Shown piece by piece: positions 52,191 to 62,107 of a stretch of 64,000 nucleotides of DNA. Numbering within the stretch: position 1 is the stretch's first letter; each line of letters opens with the position of its first letter. The notes below the pieces were generated by a model. It had not been told where the DNA came from. It did no database searches and was given only the letters and a program-made list of their open reading frames with translations. The stretch comes from Actinomadura barringtoniae. Its GTDB lineage: Bacteria > Actinomycetota > Actinomycetes > Streptosporangiales > Streptosporangiaceae. The stretch is taken from contig NZ_JAGEOJ010000001.1 in assembly GCF_017573505.1 (NCBI RefSeq), positions 558,001 to 622,000 of the forward strand, given 5' to 3'. A program made the translations under genes and the position numbers.

Positions 52191-53915
52191 TTAGGGCGCG
52201 GCTAGTTCGCGGACTAGCGTGCAGCCGGCACGTAGTTCGCGGGTGGTGGCTGCTGAGCCGTAGCCGATTACCAGGCCCGCGAATCGTGGCGGGCCCATGA
52301 AATGGCGTTCCAGGGTGTCCAGCAGAACGCCACGCTGGGCGGCCTCCTTGGTGACGCGCTCGGACTCGTCCTGGGGCAGCAGGACCACCACGTGCAGACC
52401 GGCCGTATCGCCCAGCAACGTGAGTCCGTCGAGCGCCTCGGCCACCACGGCTCTGCGGCGCGCGTACTCGGCGCGCATCCGGCGGATGTAGCGGGCGAGG
52501 TCGCCGCGTTCGAGCAGCAGGCGGATCGCCTCCTGCGGCACCACGGCCGTACGGTCGTTGAACTCGGCCCGCCGCCGCGCGATCGCCTCCACCAGATCGG
52601 GCCGCGCGATCAGCCAGCCGACGCCGACGTCCGAGGTGAGGATCTTGGCGGTCGTGCCGAGATAGACCACGACCTCGGGATCCAGCCCGTAGAGCGCGGG
52701 CAGGGGCGCCACGTCGTAGCGGAACTCGCCGTCGTAGTCGTCCTCGGCGATCAGCGCGCCGGTTCGCCGCGCCCAGGCCAGGAGCGCCTGGCGGCGGGGT
52801 ACCGGCAGCACGCCGCCGAGCGGATATTGGTGCGAGGGCGTCGTGCAGACCAGGCGCAGGTCGTCCGGGAGGTCCTCGACGATCAGGCCGTGCTCGTCCA
52901 CCGGGCACGGCACCAGCTCCGCCCCGCGCGCCGCCAGTACCGAACGTGCCTTCCCGTACCCGGGGTCCTCCACCCCGACGCGATCGCCCGGCCGCAGCAC
53001 GGTGGACGCCAGCAGGTCCAGCCCGTTGGTCGACCCACGCGTGACGAGCAACCGTTCGGGCGTACAGGCCACCCCGCGGCTGCGGCGCGCGTAGTCCGCC
53101 AGCAGAGCGCGGAGCCCTGGCAGGCCGTGCGGATCGGGTCGCGCTGCGGGAGTCACCGTCGCCGCGAGCCGCCAGGCCCGCCGCCACGCCGCCGTGTCCA
53201 GCTCCCCGAGCCAGGCCGCCCCCGGCCGCAGATCGATGACCTTGCCATCGCCCAGCAGGCTCCCGGCCGGGAACGCCCCGCCGGCGCCAGACCACTGTTC
53301 AAGATCGTCGCCCCGCTGCCCAGGTTCATCGGCCGCCAGAGCCGCGGCCGCGGCTACCCCAGCGGCCCTGATGCCGGCGCCCCCGGCGGCGGCATCACTG
53401 GCGGCGGTCGCACCGGCAACGGCCTCGGCGGCCCCACCAGCGTCGGCACCCCCAGGGGACGTGACGCCAGTGGCTCCGGTGGTCCCCGCGCCGCCAACGG
53501 ACCCGACGCCCCGAGCGGCAGTGGCCCCCAAGCCGCCAACGGACCCGGCGGCAGCGGCTCCTGCGGTCCCACCAACTCCGACGCCCCCAGGGGACCTGAC
53601 GCCAGCGGCTCCAGATCCCCCCACGCCGCCAACGGCTCTGGCGGGCCCGGCGCCCTCCGCGGCGATGTTGCTGACGAAGGTGCCCGAGCCGTGGCGACCT
53701 TCCAGCCAGCCTTCGGCGTACAGCTGCTCGTAGGCCTCGGTGACGACCGTGCGGCTGACGCCCAGGACGCCGGCCAGCGAACGGCTGGAGGGCAGGCGTT
53801 CGCCCGCTAGCAGCCGCCCCTCGCGCATCGCGGCGCGCAGTTGGGCGGTGAGCTGGGCGCTCATCGGCTCGTCGGACGTACGGTCCACCGTGAGCGGCAG
53901 GTCGAGCGTCGGCAA
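52191..53915 (-). CDS. MocR/PdxR-type GntR regulator with aminotransferase domain
   Basis: A 574-residue regulator. Residues 1-75 are a GntR winged helix (AAMREGRLLAGERLPSSRSLAGVLGVSRTVVTEAYEQL). A very long (about 100-residue) Gly/Ala/Val linker of repeats such as GGAGTTGATGV follows, unusual for the family. The rest is a fold-type I aminotransferase domain with TRGSTNGLDLL, EDPGYGKA, AEDDYDGEFRYD and the PLP-binding Lys in GTTAKILTSD. MocR proteins sense PLP or amino acids and often control vitamin B6 genes. It diverges from a PNPOx-fold gene with a direct/inverted repeat between, so probably regulates it. Confidence 0.9.
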   Translation of the reverse strand: MPTLDLPLTVDRTSDEPMSAQLTAQLRAAMREGRLLAGERLPSSRSLAGVLGVSRTVVTEAYEQLYAEGWLEGRHGSGTFVSNIAAEGAGPARAVGGVGGSGAAGVRSPGGVGVGGTAGAAAAGSVGGLGATAARGVGSVGGAGTTGATGVTSPGGADAGGAAEAVAGATAASDAAAGGAGIRAAGVAAAAALAADEPGQRGDDLEQWSGAGGAFPAGSLLGDGKVIDLRPGAAWLGELDTAAWRRAWRLAATVTPAARPDPHGLPGLRALLADYARRSRGVACTPERLLVTRGSTNGLDLLASTVLRPGDRVGVEDPGYGKARSVLAARGAELVPCPVDEHGLIVEDLPDDLRLVCTTPSHQYPLGGVLPVPRRQALLAWARRTGALIAEDDYDGEFRYDVAPLPALYGLDPEVVVYLGTTAKILTSDVGVGWLIARPDLVEAIARRRAEFNDRTAVVPQEAIRLLLERGDLARYIRRMRAEYARRRAVVAEALDGLTLLGDTAGLHVVVLLPQDESERVTKEAAQRGVLLDTLERHFMGPPRFAGLVIGYGSAATTRELRAGCTLVRELAAP

Positions 53916-53938
53916 GTGGTCTCCCGCTATCTGAACGA

Positions 53939-53962
53939 AGTGGCCCTACTGGCCATGCCACT
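53939..53962. promoter_or_regulatory. Likely MocR operator in the divergent promoter
   Basis: Between the divergent starts AGTGGC (53939) and GCCACT (53957) form an inverted repeat, and TGGCC occurs twice nine bp apart (TGGCCCTACTGGCC). MocR-type regulators typically bind direct repeats in such positions. Inferred. Confidence 0.5.
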
Positions 53963-53983
53963 CTTTCTCTAGCGTAAAACGTC

Positions 53984-54655
53984 ATGAACACCACGCCGCT
54001 GTCATCGACCGCCCGTACGAGCCTCGGCCGCAGCCGCGAGCGCGGCCGCACCGAGCGCGCCGACCTGTACGACGTCCTGGACGAAGGCATGATCTGCCAC
54101 CTCGGCGTGGTGGTGAACGGCAGCCCGCGCGTGATCCCCACCGCGTACGGCCGGGTGGGCGACACCCTCTACGTGCACGGCTCCACGGGCGCCAGCAGCC
54201 TGGCGGCCGGGCCTGCGGGCGAGGTCTGCGTGACGGTCACGCATCTGGACGGGCTGGTGCTGGCGCGCTCGCTGTTCCACCACTCCGTCAACTACCGGAG
54301 CGCCTTGATCTTCGGGGTGCCGCGCCAGGTGACCGATCCTGAGGAACGCCTCGCGGGCCTTCGCGCGATCGTCGAGCAGGTGGCCCCCGGCCAGTGGGAC
54401 GCCACCCGCCAGCCGAACCGCAAGGAACTCGCCGCCACGACGGTCATGGCCCTCTCCCTGGAGGAGGCCTCGGTGAAGGTACGGCAGGGGCCACCCATCG
54501 ATGACGACGAGGACTACGCCCTGGACGTGTGGGCCGGGGTGCAGCCCGTGCGCATGGTCTTCGAGGAGCCGGTCTCCGACGCGAAGCTGAAGCCCGGCAT
54601 CCCCGTACCGCCCCACATCGCCACCCGCACCACGAGCGTGCCCGCGCCCCAGTAG
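53984..54655 (+). CDS. Pyridoxamine-5'-phosphate-oxidase-fold flavin-binding protein
   Basis: A 223-residue split-barrel protein (NimA/PNPOx-like). Landmarks are ICHLGVVVNGSPRVIPTAYG, TLYVHGSTGAS, VCVTVTHLDGLVLARS and HHSVNYRSALIFGV, which form the flavin/heme-binding barrel and dimer interface of this group. It probably binds FMN or F420-like cofactor; the substrate is unknown. It diverges from the MocR regulator 68 bp away, and the ATG is close to the predicted operator. Family call firm. Confidence 0.88.
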   Translation: MNTTPLSSTARTSLGRSRERGRTERADLYDVLDEGMICHLGVVVNGSPRVIPTAYGRVGDTLYVHGSTGASSLAAGPAGEVCVTVTHLDGLVLARSLFHHSVNYRSALIFGVPRQVTDPEERLAGLRAIVEQVAPGQWDATRQPNRKELAATTVMALSLEEASVKVRQGPPIDDDEDYALDVWAGVQPVRMVFEEPVSDAKLKPGIPVPPHIATRTTSVPAPQ

Positions 54656-54724
54656 TGGTTCACCGGGCGGCCAGGTAAGGCCGCGAGATCCCCGATCACC
54701 TGCGAGTTCGCTCATACTCGGGGC

Positions 54725-55692
54725 ATGAGCGGTCAGACCCCTCCGGGCTGGTACCGCGACCCGTACGGTACGCCGGGCCTGCTGCGGTACTGGGACGGTG
54801 GCCAGTGGACCCAGGCGACCCGCCCCACCGGCGCCCCCACGGGCGGGGAACCCCCTGCACCGCCCCCTGCACCGCCATGGCAACCGGACGCCTGGCCCGC
54901 CAGAGACACCTGGCCGCCCGCGAACCAGCCCTGGCAGGCGCAAGCCCCGGCGCAGGCCCAACCTCAGACGCCGCCTGCCAAGGCCCAGACCAGCAAGGGG
55001 TTGATCTGGGCTCTGGCGGGCGGCGGCGCTGCCGTCCTCGTGGTCGTCCTCGCCGTCGCCTCATCGCCTCCGGCACGTTCAAGAACGAGGCCAAGCCCAA
55101 ACCCACCCCGTCCCCCACCTCCACCGCGACCGGCGTCTCCCCCATCACGGGCACCATCGACGATGCCCAGGCAGGGGTCAGCTTTGCCCGGCTAGGCGGC
55201 GGCTGGACGGCGATGCCCCTCGCCTCCTCCGATGGCTTCAACACCTCGTACGGCTTCACCTACGCCGAAATAGTCGTCGTTCAGCAGAAGTACGACGGCA
55301 CCCAGAACTACTACGCCAACGCCTACTCGGGGCGCCTTCCGGCCTCGGTCCCCTACACGGGCACGCAGGACCTCTCCAAGGCCGCCACGACCCTGGCCAA
55401 GAACATCGAGTCCGAGCCGGAACCCCGCGGCGCCTACCCCTCCCACACCCGCCGCGATCGGGACAACCGCGCCTACACCGTGAGCGGCAGGAGCGCCTGG
55501 TACGTCAAGTTCCAGGTGATCTTCCCGCAGGCCCAGAGCCGCGGCTGGAACTTCCGTTCCGAGACCGCCGTCCTGATCTTGATCGACCAGGGCGCCGGCG
55601 CCCGCCCGAGCACCTTCTTCGTCTCGGTGCCCGACAGCCACCCGAACGGCGGGGACCTCCAGAGCCTCGTCGCGTCCGTCAGAACCCGTTGA
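54725..55692 (+). pseudogene. DUF2510 membrane protein, frameshifted
   Basis: The first part, from 54725, opens with PPGWYRDPYGTPGLLRYWDGGQWT, the DUF2510 motif, then a Pro-rich linker and a membrane helix ([17 protein letters not shown]). The second part, in another frame ending at 55692, continues [19 protein letters not shown] and an extracytoplasmic domain of about 170 residues ([11 protein letters not shown] ... [11 protein letters not shown]). The switch occurs near 55060. The total is one base short of whole codons, so one missing base explains it. With it the protein would be about 322 residues, a normal DUF2510/TM/lipid-side domain layout. May be intact in the organism. Confidence 0.75.
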
Positions 55693-55883
55693 ACCGATCG
55701 CCTGACCAAGGTCGTGAAGCGCTCCGTAACGGCGTAGCCTGGCTGAGTGTCCATGTCGGCCTCGATTCGGGTCGTGCCGCAACCGGTGTTGCAGCCCGCC
55801 TGCAACCGGCCTTCGCACCACCGGCCGGCGACGGACGCTACGCGGGGCTCAACCCGGAGTTCACGCAGGTGAGAGGGCATGGA

Positions 55884-56489
55884 GTGAACGAGCGGCTGGT
55901 CTGGATCGACTGTGAGATGACGGGACTCGACCTGAGCGCCGACGCGCTGATCGAGATAGCCGCGCTGGTGACCGACAGCGAGCTCAACATCCTCGACGAG
56001 GGCGTCGACGTGGTGATCAAGCCGCCGGAGGAGTCCATCACCCAGATGTCCAAGGTGGTGCGCGACATGCACACCAACTCCGGGCTGCTGGAGGTCCTCC
56101 CGAGCGGGGTGACCCTCGCCGAGGCCGAGGACACCGTGCTGCGCTACATCCGCAAGCACGTCCGGGACGCCAAGAAGGCCCCCCTCTGCGGCAACTCCAT
56201 CGCCACCGACCGCTCGTTCCTGGCCCGGGACATGCCCGCCCTGGACGGCCACCTGCACTACCGCATGGTCGACGTCTCCTCCATCAAGGAGCTGTCCCGC
56301 CGCTGGTACCCGCGCGCCTACTTCGCCAGCCCGGAGAAGAAGGGCGGCCACCGCGCCCTCGCCGACATCACCGAGAGCATCCAGGAGCTCCGCTACTACC
56401 GGGCCGCCGTCTTCGTCCCCCAGCCCGGCCCCGACTCCGAGACCGCCAGGGGCATCGCGGCCGAGATCGTCAGCCCCAAGGCCCCGTAA
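55884..56489 (+). CDS. orn: Oligoribonuclease
   Basis: A 201-residue DEDDh 3'-5' exoribonuclease that degrades dinucleotides (pGpG and others) at the end of RNA turnover. The DEDDh residues are in [29 protein letters not shown] and GGHRALADI. The essential length and the [16 protein letters not shown] order match Orn. I use the GTG at 55884 (preceded by AGAGGG); longer frames upstream are not conserved. The tRNA-His gene follows on the same strand. Confidence 0.95.
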   Translation: MNERLVWIDCEMTGLDLSADALIEIAALVTDSELNILDEGVDVVIKPPEESITQMSKVVRDMHTNSGLLEVLPSGVTLAEAEDTVLRYIRKHVRDAKKAPLCGNSIATDRSFLARDMPALDGHLHYRMVDVSSIKELSRRWYPRAYFASPEKKGGHRALADITESIQELRYYRAAVFVPQPGPDSETARGIAAEIVSPKAP

Positions 56490-56556
56490 ACCGGGTGGCC
56501 GACCACCCGGCCGGAGGCGCTACACTCTTTGGAGCCGGGAGAGATCCCGGCTCATG

Positions 56557-56632
56557 GTGGGTGTAGCTCAGCTGGTAGAGCACTTGGTTGTGGTCCAAGA
56601 TGTCGCGGGTTCAAGTCCCGTCACTCACCCCA
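56557..56632 (+). tRNA. tRNA-His, anticodon GUG
   Basis: The acceptor GTGGGTG pairs with CACTCAC (one G-U), the anticodon stem CTTGG/CCAAG encloses TTGTGGT, and the T loop is TTCAAGT. A genomic G precedes position 1 and position 73 is C, as required of tRNA-His, and CCA is encoded. Confidence 0.97.
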
Positions 56633-56637
56633 AACCC

Positions 56638-56670
56638 AAAGGCCCGATCGCATCCGCGACCGGGCCTTTT
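56638..56670. terminator. Bidirectional terminator after tRNA-His
   Basis: AAAGGCCCG(A)TCGC pairs with GCGA(C)CGGGCC, followed by TTTT. It lies between the tRNA and the convergent LPMO gene. Confidence 0.88.
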
Positions 56671-56700
56671 GCTTTGCCGTCAGAACGGCGCGCTTCGCCG

Positions 56701-57570
56701 TCAGAACGGGTCGCGGCGCAATCTTGATCGCCGGATGAGCAGGAGCGTGAAGGCGCCTCCGGCCAGTAGGAGGAGCACCGTTCCGCCTGCCGCGACGAGC
56801 ATCAGCGACCCTGGGCCGCCTTTGGACGTGGCCTTGGACTTGGCAGCGACCGGGTCGGCTGCGGGGGCCGTTGCTGGCGCCGTTGAGGGCTGCTGCCCTG
56901 CCGGTTGCTCTGGCGGGGTTGCGGTCGGGGTGGGTGAACGGTGGGGGCGAGCGGGGGCTGCGGCGGCGGGCTTCTTGGGCGCCTTGAAGAGGACGTCGGA
57001 GCAGGAGTAGTAGGTGTCGGGCGTGCTGGTGGTCTGCCAGATCGTGTAGATGACGTGGTGGCCTGACTTGCTCGCCGGGAGCTTGCCCGTGAAGGTATAC
57101 GACCCGTCGCGCATGGGCGGGTCCTTCACCTGGAGGAACGGCTTGCTCTCCAGGGCCGACCAGGTCAGGCGGGCGGTGGGGCGGTAGCCGTCGCGGGTGA
57201 CGTAGAGCCTGAACGATCCCTCGTGCGGGATGGACGCGCGGTATCGGAAGGTGAAGCGCGCGCCGCTGGCCAGGGTCGTGGTGGGCCAGTCGGAACGGGG
57301 CGCGTCAAGGCTCTGGAATCGGGCGAGGCCGCCGCTGCAGAGCTTGCCGTTCGGGATCATCTGGCGGTCGCGGCCGTTCACGTTCGGGACGCGGACGTCG
57401 TCCCAGGCCCGGGTCACCTCGGCTCCGGCGGCGCGGCAGGCCGCCGACGAGGACGTACGGCAGGCGTAGCCGCGGCTGGCCGGGTTCTGGGGTGCGCCGT
57501 GCGCGCTGGCGGGACTGGCCATGGCGAGCAGTCCCAGACCGGCGGCGACGGCCACGATGCGGGCGGACAC
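56701..57570 (-). CDS. Membrane-anchored AA10 lytic polysaccharide monooxygenase
   Basis: A 289-residue exported protein. The signal peptide ends in SPASA, so the mature chain begins with His: HGAPQNPASRGYAC, the copper-brace His of AA10 chitin/cellulose monooxygenases. Cys pairs (YACRTSS, AACRAAG, KLCSGG, YSCSDV) and the HEGSFRLYVTRDGY and SGHHVIYTIWQ segments fit the fold, the latter with the second copper His. After a Pro/Thr/Ala linker there is a C-terminal membrane helix (SLMLVAAGGTVLLLLAG) and an Arg-rich tail, which most AA10 proteins lack. The GTG start has AGGAGG upstream. It should oxidise crystalline polysaccharide at the cell surface. Confidence 0.9.
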   Translation of the reverse strand: MSARIVAVAAGLGLLAMASPASAHGAPQNPASRGYACRTSSSAACRAAGAEVTRAWDDVRVPNVNGRDRQMIPNGKLCSGGLARFQSLDAPRSDWPTTTLASGARFTFRYRASIPHEGSFRLYVTRDGYRPTARLTWSALESKPFLQVKDPPMRDGSYTFTGKLPASKSGHHVIYTIWQTTSTPDTYYSCSDVLFKAPKKPAAAAPARPHRSPTPTATPPEQPAGQQPSTAPATAPAADPVAAKSKATSKGGPGSLMLVAAGGTVLLLLAGGAFTLLLIRRSRLRRDPF

Positions 57571-57660
57571 GGGCCCCTCCTAGATCGCGGACGATCCGGA
57601 GTACGGCCCGCGGCCACCGGCGGGTTCATCTCAAGGTCGAGCCAGAGGGTGGTGAGCGGG

Positions 57661-58425
57661 TCAGAGGGTGGTGATGAGGCCTCCGTCGATGGTGAAGTCG
57701 CTGCCGGTGATGTTGGCGGCGCCTTCTCCGGCCAGGAAGAGGACCAGGGCGGCTACCTCCTCGGGGGTGCTGAAGCGGCCGGTTGCCGACTCGGCGGCCG
57801 CGGCTGCGGCGATGTCGCCGGGTTTGCCGCCGGCGGCTCCGGCCACGGTTTCGGCGACGCCGCCTGCGCCGAGCCAGAGGGCGGTGGAGACCGGGCCGGG
57901 GCTGACGGTGTTGACGCGGACGCCGTTCGCCGCGACCTGCTTCGAGAGGGACTTGCAGAAGTTGGTCAGGGCGGCCTTGGCGGCGCAGTAGTCGATCACG
58001 AGCGGGTCGGGCAGGCGGGCGTTGACGGAGCTGACGGTGACGATGGATCCGCCGCGTTCCAGCAGGTGCGGGAGGGCCGCGCGGGTCGTCCGTACGGCGG
58101 CCATCAGGTTGATCGTCAGCGCGTCCGCCCACTCCTCGTCGGTCACCGACAGGAAGCCGCCGGTACGGGGGCGGGCGGCGCCCACGTTGTTGACCAGGAT
58201 GTCCACGCCGCCGTACGCCTCGACGGCCGCGTCGATGAGGGCGGCGGGCCCGGCCGGGTCGGCCAGGTCCACCTTGACCGGGGTCGTTCCGGGAACGTCG
58301 GCCGGTTCACGAGCCCCGGCGACGACGCGTACTCCCTCGGAGAGGAAGGCGCGGGTGACGGCCAGGCCGATGCCACGGCTGGCGCCGGTGACGACGGCCG
58401 TCTTGCTGTTCAGGTTCAGGTCCAT
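57661..58425 (-). CDS. Short-chain dehydrogenase/reductase
   Basis: A 254-residue classical SDR. TGASRGIGLA binds the cofactor, NNVGAARP follows strand 4, and the catalytic Ser (TVSSVNARL) and Y-x-x-x-K (IDYCAAKAAL) are present. The C-terminal GSDFTIDGG is typical. The GAREPADV segment after strand 2 favours NADP over NAD (basic Arg). It lies 10 bp after the hydrolase gene, which is upstream, so both are in one operon downstream of the LuxR regulator. Substrate unknown. Confidence 0.9.
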   Translation of the reverse strand: MDLNLNSKTAVVTGASRGIGLAVTRAFLSEGVRVVAGAREPADVPGTTPVKVDLADPAGPAALIDAAVEAYGGVDILVNNVGAARPRTGGFLSVTDEEWADALTINLMAAVRTTRAALPHLLERGGSIVTVSSVNARLPDPLVIDYCAAKAALTNFCKSLSKQVAANGVRVNTVSPGPVSTALWLGAGGVAETVAGAAGGKPGDIAAAAAAESATGRFSTPEEVAALVLFLAGEGAANITGSDFTIDGGLITTL

Positions 58426-58435
58426 GGAACGGCCT

Positions 58436-59242
58436 TCAGAGCGACTGCTCGTGCAGCCAGCTCAGGACGGCGTCGGCGACGTCGCGCCAGCCGTGGTCGA
58501 TGGTCAGCGAGTGGCCGCGGTCGGGGAACTCGGTGAGGTCGGTGACGGCCTCGGAGTGCCGGTACTGCTTGAGCGTGGACCTGGTGACCGACTCGGGAAC
58601 GGTGTGGTCCTTGCCGCCGGTGATCAGCAGCAGCGGGCCGCGGGACTGGTTGCGGGTGTCGACCTTCGCGGGCGAGTGCGGGTCGAAGTTGGCCGCGGCG
58701 GCCTCGAACAGCGGCTTGCCGGGCGCCGGGATCGTCCAGCGCTCGAAGAGCTCCTCGGATTCCTGGTCGCTCAGCGCGTTCCCGAAGGAGTAGCGGAACT
58801 GCTCGGCGGTGAGCGAGACGGCCTTGTGCCGGTTGGCCGGGTTCTTGAACACCGGGAGGGTGGACCGCAGCGCCGACAGAGGCAACGGCAGTACGCCCTT
58901 GATCTGCGCCGCGTCGATCGCCACGGTCGCGGCGGCCAGGTCCATGCCGAGGAGCTTCTGGGCGATCATCCCGCCGAACGAGTGGCCGATCAGGATGGGC
59001 TTGGCGTCCAGCTTGGCGATGATCGCCGCGTAGTGGTCGACCACGTCGTCGATGCCGTGGTCGGCGATGCTCTCGGGGTTGGCGCGGGCCTCGGCCACGG
59101 TGTCGGGGATGCCCGGCCAGCCGGGGGCGTCGGTCGCGTACCCCTCGGCCTGGAACAGCGCGGTCCAGTCGGCCCAGGACGTGGTGTGCAGCCACAGCCC
59201 GTGAATGAAGATCACGGGATGGGGCGTGGTCGGCGTGGTCAT
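58436..59242 (-). CDS. Alpha/beta hydrolase
   Basis: A 268-residue cytoplasmic hydrolase. The oxyanion-side HGLWLHTTSW, the nucleophile elbow GHSFGG, the Asp in LLITGGKDHTVP and the His in FPDRGHSLTID make a complete triad. It lacks a signal peptide. It is the first enzyme gene after the LuxR regulator, with an 85-bp gap, and is followed at 10 bp by the SDR. An esterase or C-C hydrolase working with the SDR is plausible; substrate not identifiable. Confidence 0.9.
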   Translation of the reverse strand: MTTPTTPHPVIFIHGLWLHTTSWADWTALFQAEGYATDAPGWPGIPDTVAEARANPESIADHGIDDVVDHYAAIIAKLDAKPILIGHSFGGMIAQKLLGMDLAAATVAIDAAQIKGVLPLPLSALRSTLPVFKNPANRHKAVSLTAEQFRYSFGNALSDQESEELFERWTIPAPGKPLFEAAAANFDPHSPAKVDTRNQSRGPLLLITGGKDHTVPESVTRSTLKQYRHSEAVTDLTEFPDRGHSLTIDHGWRDVADAVLSWLHEQSL

Positions 59243-59327
59243 CGGGGTGCCCTCCGATCCGGCGGTGCCTGCCGGGCCAGCACAGCACGGGTGGGCGAGC
59301 GCTCGTATCCGGGACGGACCCCAGTCA

Positions 59328-62107
59328 TCAGCCGGCGTCGGGCCGGTCCGGGTCGAGGTCCGGGCCGAGGTCGGGGTCGTGGAGGGCGGTGGCCAGCTGG
59401 CGGCGGGACGTCACGCCGAGCTTCCTGAAGACCTTGTTGAGGTGGTACTCGACGGTCGAGGTCGTGATGAACAGCCGGGTGGCGATCTGGGCGTTGGTGG
59501 CCCCGGCGGCGGCCAGCACGGTGACGCTGAGTTCCTGCGGGGTGAGGTCGTGCTCGGCGTGGCGCCGCGGCGCGGTGTGCGGTCGCCGATGGCCTTGAGC
59601 TCGGTACGGGCGCGTTCTGCGAAACCGGCGGCGCCCATGGTGGTGAACATGCCGTAGGCCGTACGGAGCTGAGCCCGGGCGTCGCTGCGGCGCCGGCGGC
59701 GGCGCAGCCACTCGCCATAGAGCAGGTGCGTACGGGCGAGCTCGGTGGCGATCATCGTTCGGCCGAGATGGCCGATCGCCTCCTGGAACAGAGCGTCGCA
59801 GGCCCCGGCGTCGTCGGTCAGGAGCGCGCGGCTGCGGCTGTGCAGGCCGAGCGCCCACGGGGTCGGACAGATCCGCGAACGGAACGCCAGCCGGTCCAGG
59901 GCGCGCCGGGCCATGTGGTCGTCGCCGGTACGGACGGCCGCCTCGACGACGATCGGGAGGATGAGGTTGCCGTACGACGGCGGATCGTCCTCGAAGACCT
60001 GCACCGCCGCGGCCAAGGCCTCCGGATAGCGGCCGAGGCTGAGGTCGAGGACGGCCAGGGCGTGCCGGGTCCGGTTGACCATCACCCCGAGGCCCGTGCG
60101 TTCGACGAACGCGCTGACCAGCTCGGCGGCCGCGCGCGCCTCGTCCTCGCGTCCCTGCCAGGCCAGCAGCTCGACACGGTGCACCGGCCCCTGTGCGGGC
60201 AGGCCCATGACGGCGACGATCTCCTCCATCTCGGCGTGGCAGGCCTGGGCCGCGGCGAAGTCGCCCGCCCACAGGTCGGAGGTCGCGATTCCCAGCAGCG
60301 TGGTCCGCAGGGCGTACAGCGCGCCCTGCTCGCGGTCGATCGCGGCGATCCGGTCGAGCACGGACCGGCGGGCCCGGTCGTCCCAGATCTCCTCGGCCGC
60401 GACCGAGGACAGGACGGCCAGCGGCGCGCCCGTCTCGCGGAGGTTCTCGTCGGCGAGGAGCGCGGCGATCGCCGATCGCAGCACCGGAACGGACTTCTCC
60501 CAGCCGTCGACCACCCGTACGGCCAGCCCGTCCAGCGGCCGTAGGTCGTCGCGCCCGGCCGGAGGCTCCGACAGCAGCAACCGCGCCACGTCCCACAGCG
60601 TCGCGCCGTCGATCCGCCCGCGCGCCAGCAGCGCCGCCTGCATCGCCTCAAGCCGCATCAGCCGCCGCAACGGCCCCGACTCCGGCTCGGCCGTCGCCAG
60701 CAGCGCCGGAACGGCAGCGACCCGCAGGTAGGCCATCTCGATCGACCCGTTCAGCCGTACGGCCTCGGCCCGGGTGTCGGCGTCGCCGCGCTGCGCCGTG
60801 GACAGGTCGAGGAGGTCCTGTGCGGTGCCAGGTTCGCCCGCGATGATGTACGCCTGCGCGGCGGCGACCTGCTGCGCCGCGCGGTCCTGGAGGTCGGCCG
60901 TCAGCTCCGCCGCCCGCGACAGGAACGTCGCCTGCGCCGAATATCCGCCCCGCGCGCGGGCCCGTTCCGACGCCGCGACGAGCTGGTTCGCGACGTCCTC
61001 GTCGATCCCGACGGTCGCCTCGGCCAGATGCCAGGCCCGCCGGTCGGGATCGCGTTCCGGATCGAGCACCGCGGCGAGCGCCGCGTGGACCTGGCGCCGC
61101 TCGGCGGCCTGCGCGCCGCCGTACACCGCCGAACGGATCAGCGGATGCCGGAACGCGAGGAACGGGCGTTCGGCCAGGATCCCGGCCGTGATCGCGTCGT
61201 CCGCCGCGGTGGCGGGGAGCCCGAGTTCGTCGGCGGCCCGCCACAGCAGCATCGTGTCGCCGGCCGGAACCAGCGACGCGAGCAGGAGCAGCGCCTGCGT
61301 CTGCTCGGGCAGCGCCCGTACCTGCCGCAGGAAATGCTCTTCGAGGCGCTGTCCCAGCGGCAGCGGCGCGGACGGGAGCGGCGCTGACGGGAAGAGCCTG
61401 CCGGTCGGTTCGCCGGCGAGTTCGAGGAGGGCGAGGGGGTTGCCGCCGGTCTCGGCGATGACCCGCGCGATCGTGCCGGGCGGCAGCCGCGCACCGCCCG
61501 AGGCGCCCGTGGCGCCCGAGGCGGCCGTGGCGCCCGAGGCGGCCAGCAGGTCGCGGGCGTCCAGCTCCTCCAGCCCGCCGAGCCGCTGCGACGGCAGCCC
61601 GGCCCACGCCGCCTCGTCCCCGTCGCGAACGCAGATCACCAAGCCGATCCCATCGGCGTGCAGCCGCCCCACGAACGCCAGCGCCTCGGTCGAGTCGCGG
61701 TCCAGCCATTGCGCGTCGTCCACCAGGCAGAGGAGCGGGCGCGTCTCGGCGGCCTCCGACAGGAGGGTGAGGCAGGCCAGCCCGAGCAGGAACCGGTCCG
61801 GGCGAGGCCCCGAGCGCAGGCCGAACGCGGCGTCCAGCGCCTCTCGCTGGGGAGCGGGCAGCCGTTCCTTCAGCTCGAGGAACGGAAGCAGCAGCCGGTG
61901 CAGGGCCGCGAAGCCGAGGCGGGCTTCGGGCTCGGTGCCGACCACTCGCGAGATGCGCAGGTCAGTGGCCGTGCTCGCCGCGTGCTCCAGCAGCCGCGTC
62001 TTACCGATCCCGGCCTCGCCGACCAGGACCAGCACGCCGCTCAGGCCGTCCCGAACGGCTTCCAGGAGCGTGGCGAGGGCCTTGCGTTCCTCTTCGCGTC
62101 CCAGCAG
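59328..62107 (-). pseudogene. LAL-family LuxR regulator with ATPase domain, frameshifted
   Basis: A large ATP-binding LuxR (LAL) regulator. The ATPase half has GEAGIGKTRLLEHAAS (Walker A) and LCLVDDAQWLDRDST (Walker B), then a long helical TPR-like region. The C-terminal GerE helix-turn-helix ([36 protein letters not shown]) is in a different frame from the rest; one base appears to be missing near 59575 (a CGCGCCGCGG stretch), and the total is one base short of whole codons. The frame also runs past the first GTG (62035) to encode LLGREEERKALATLLEAV, the usual LAL start, back to 62107, but there is no ATG/GTG there before a stop. So the 5' end is also uncertain. Confidence 0.8.
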
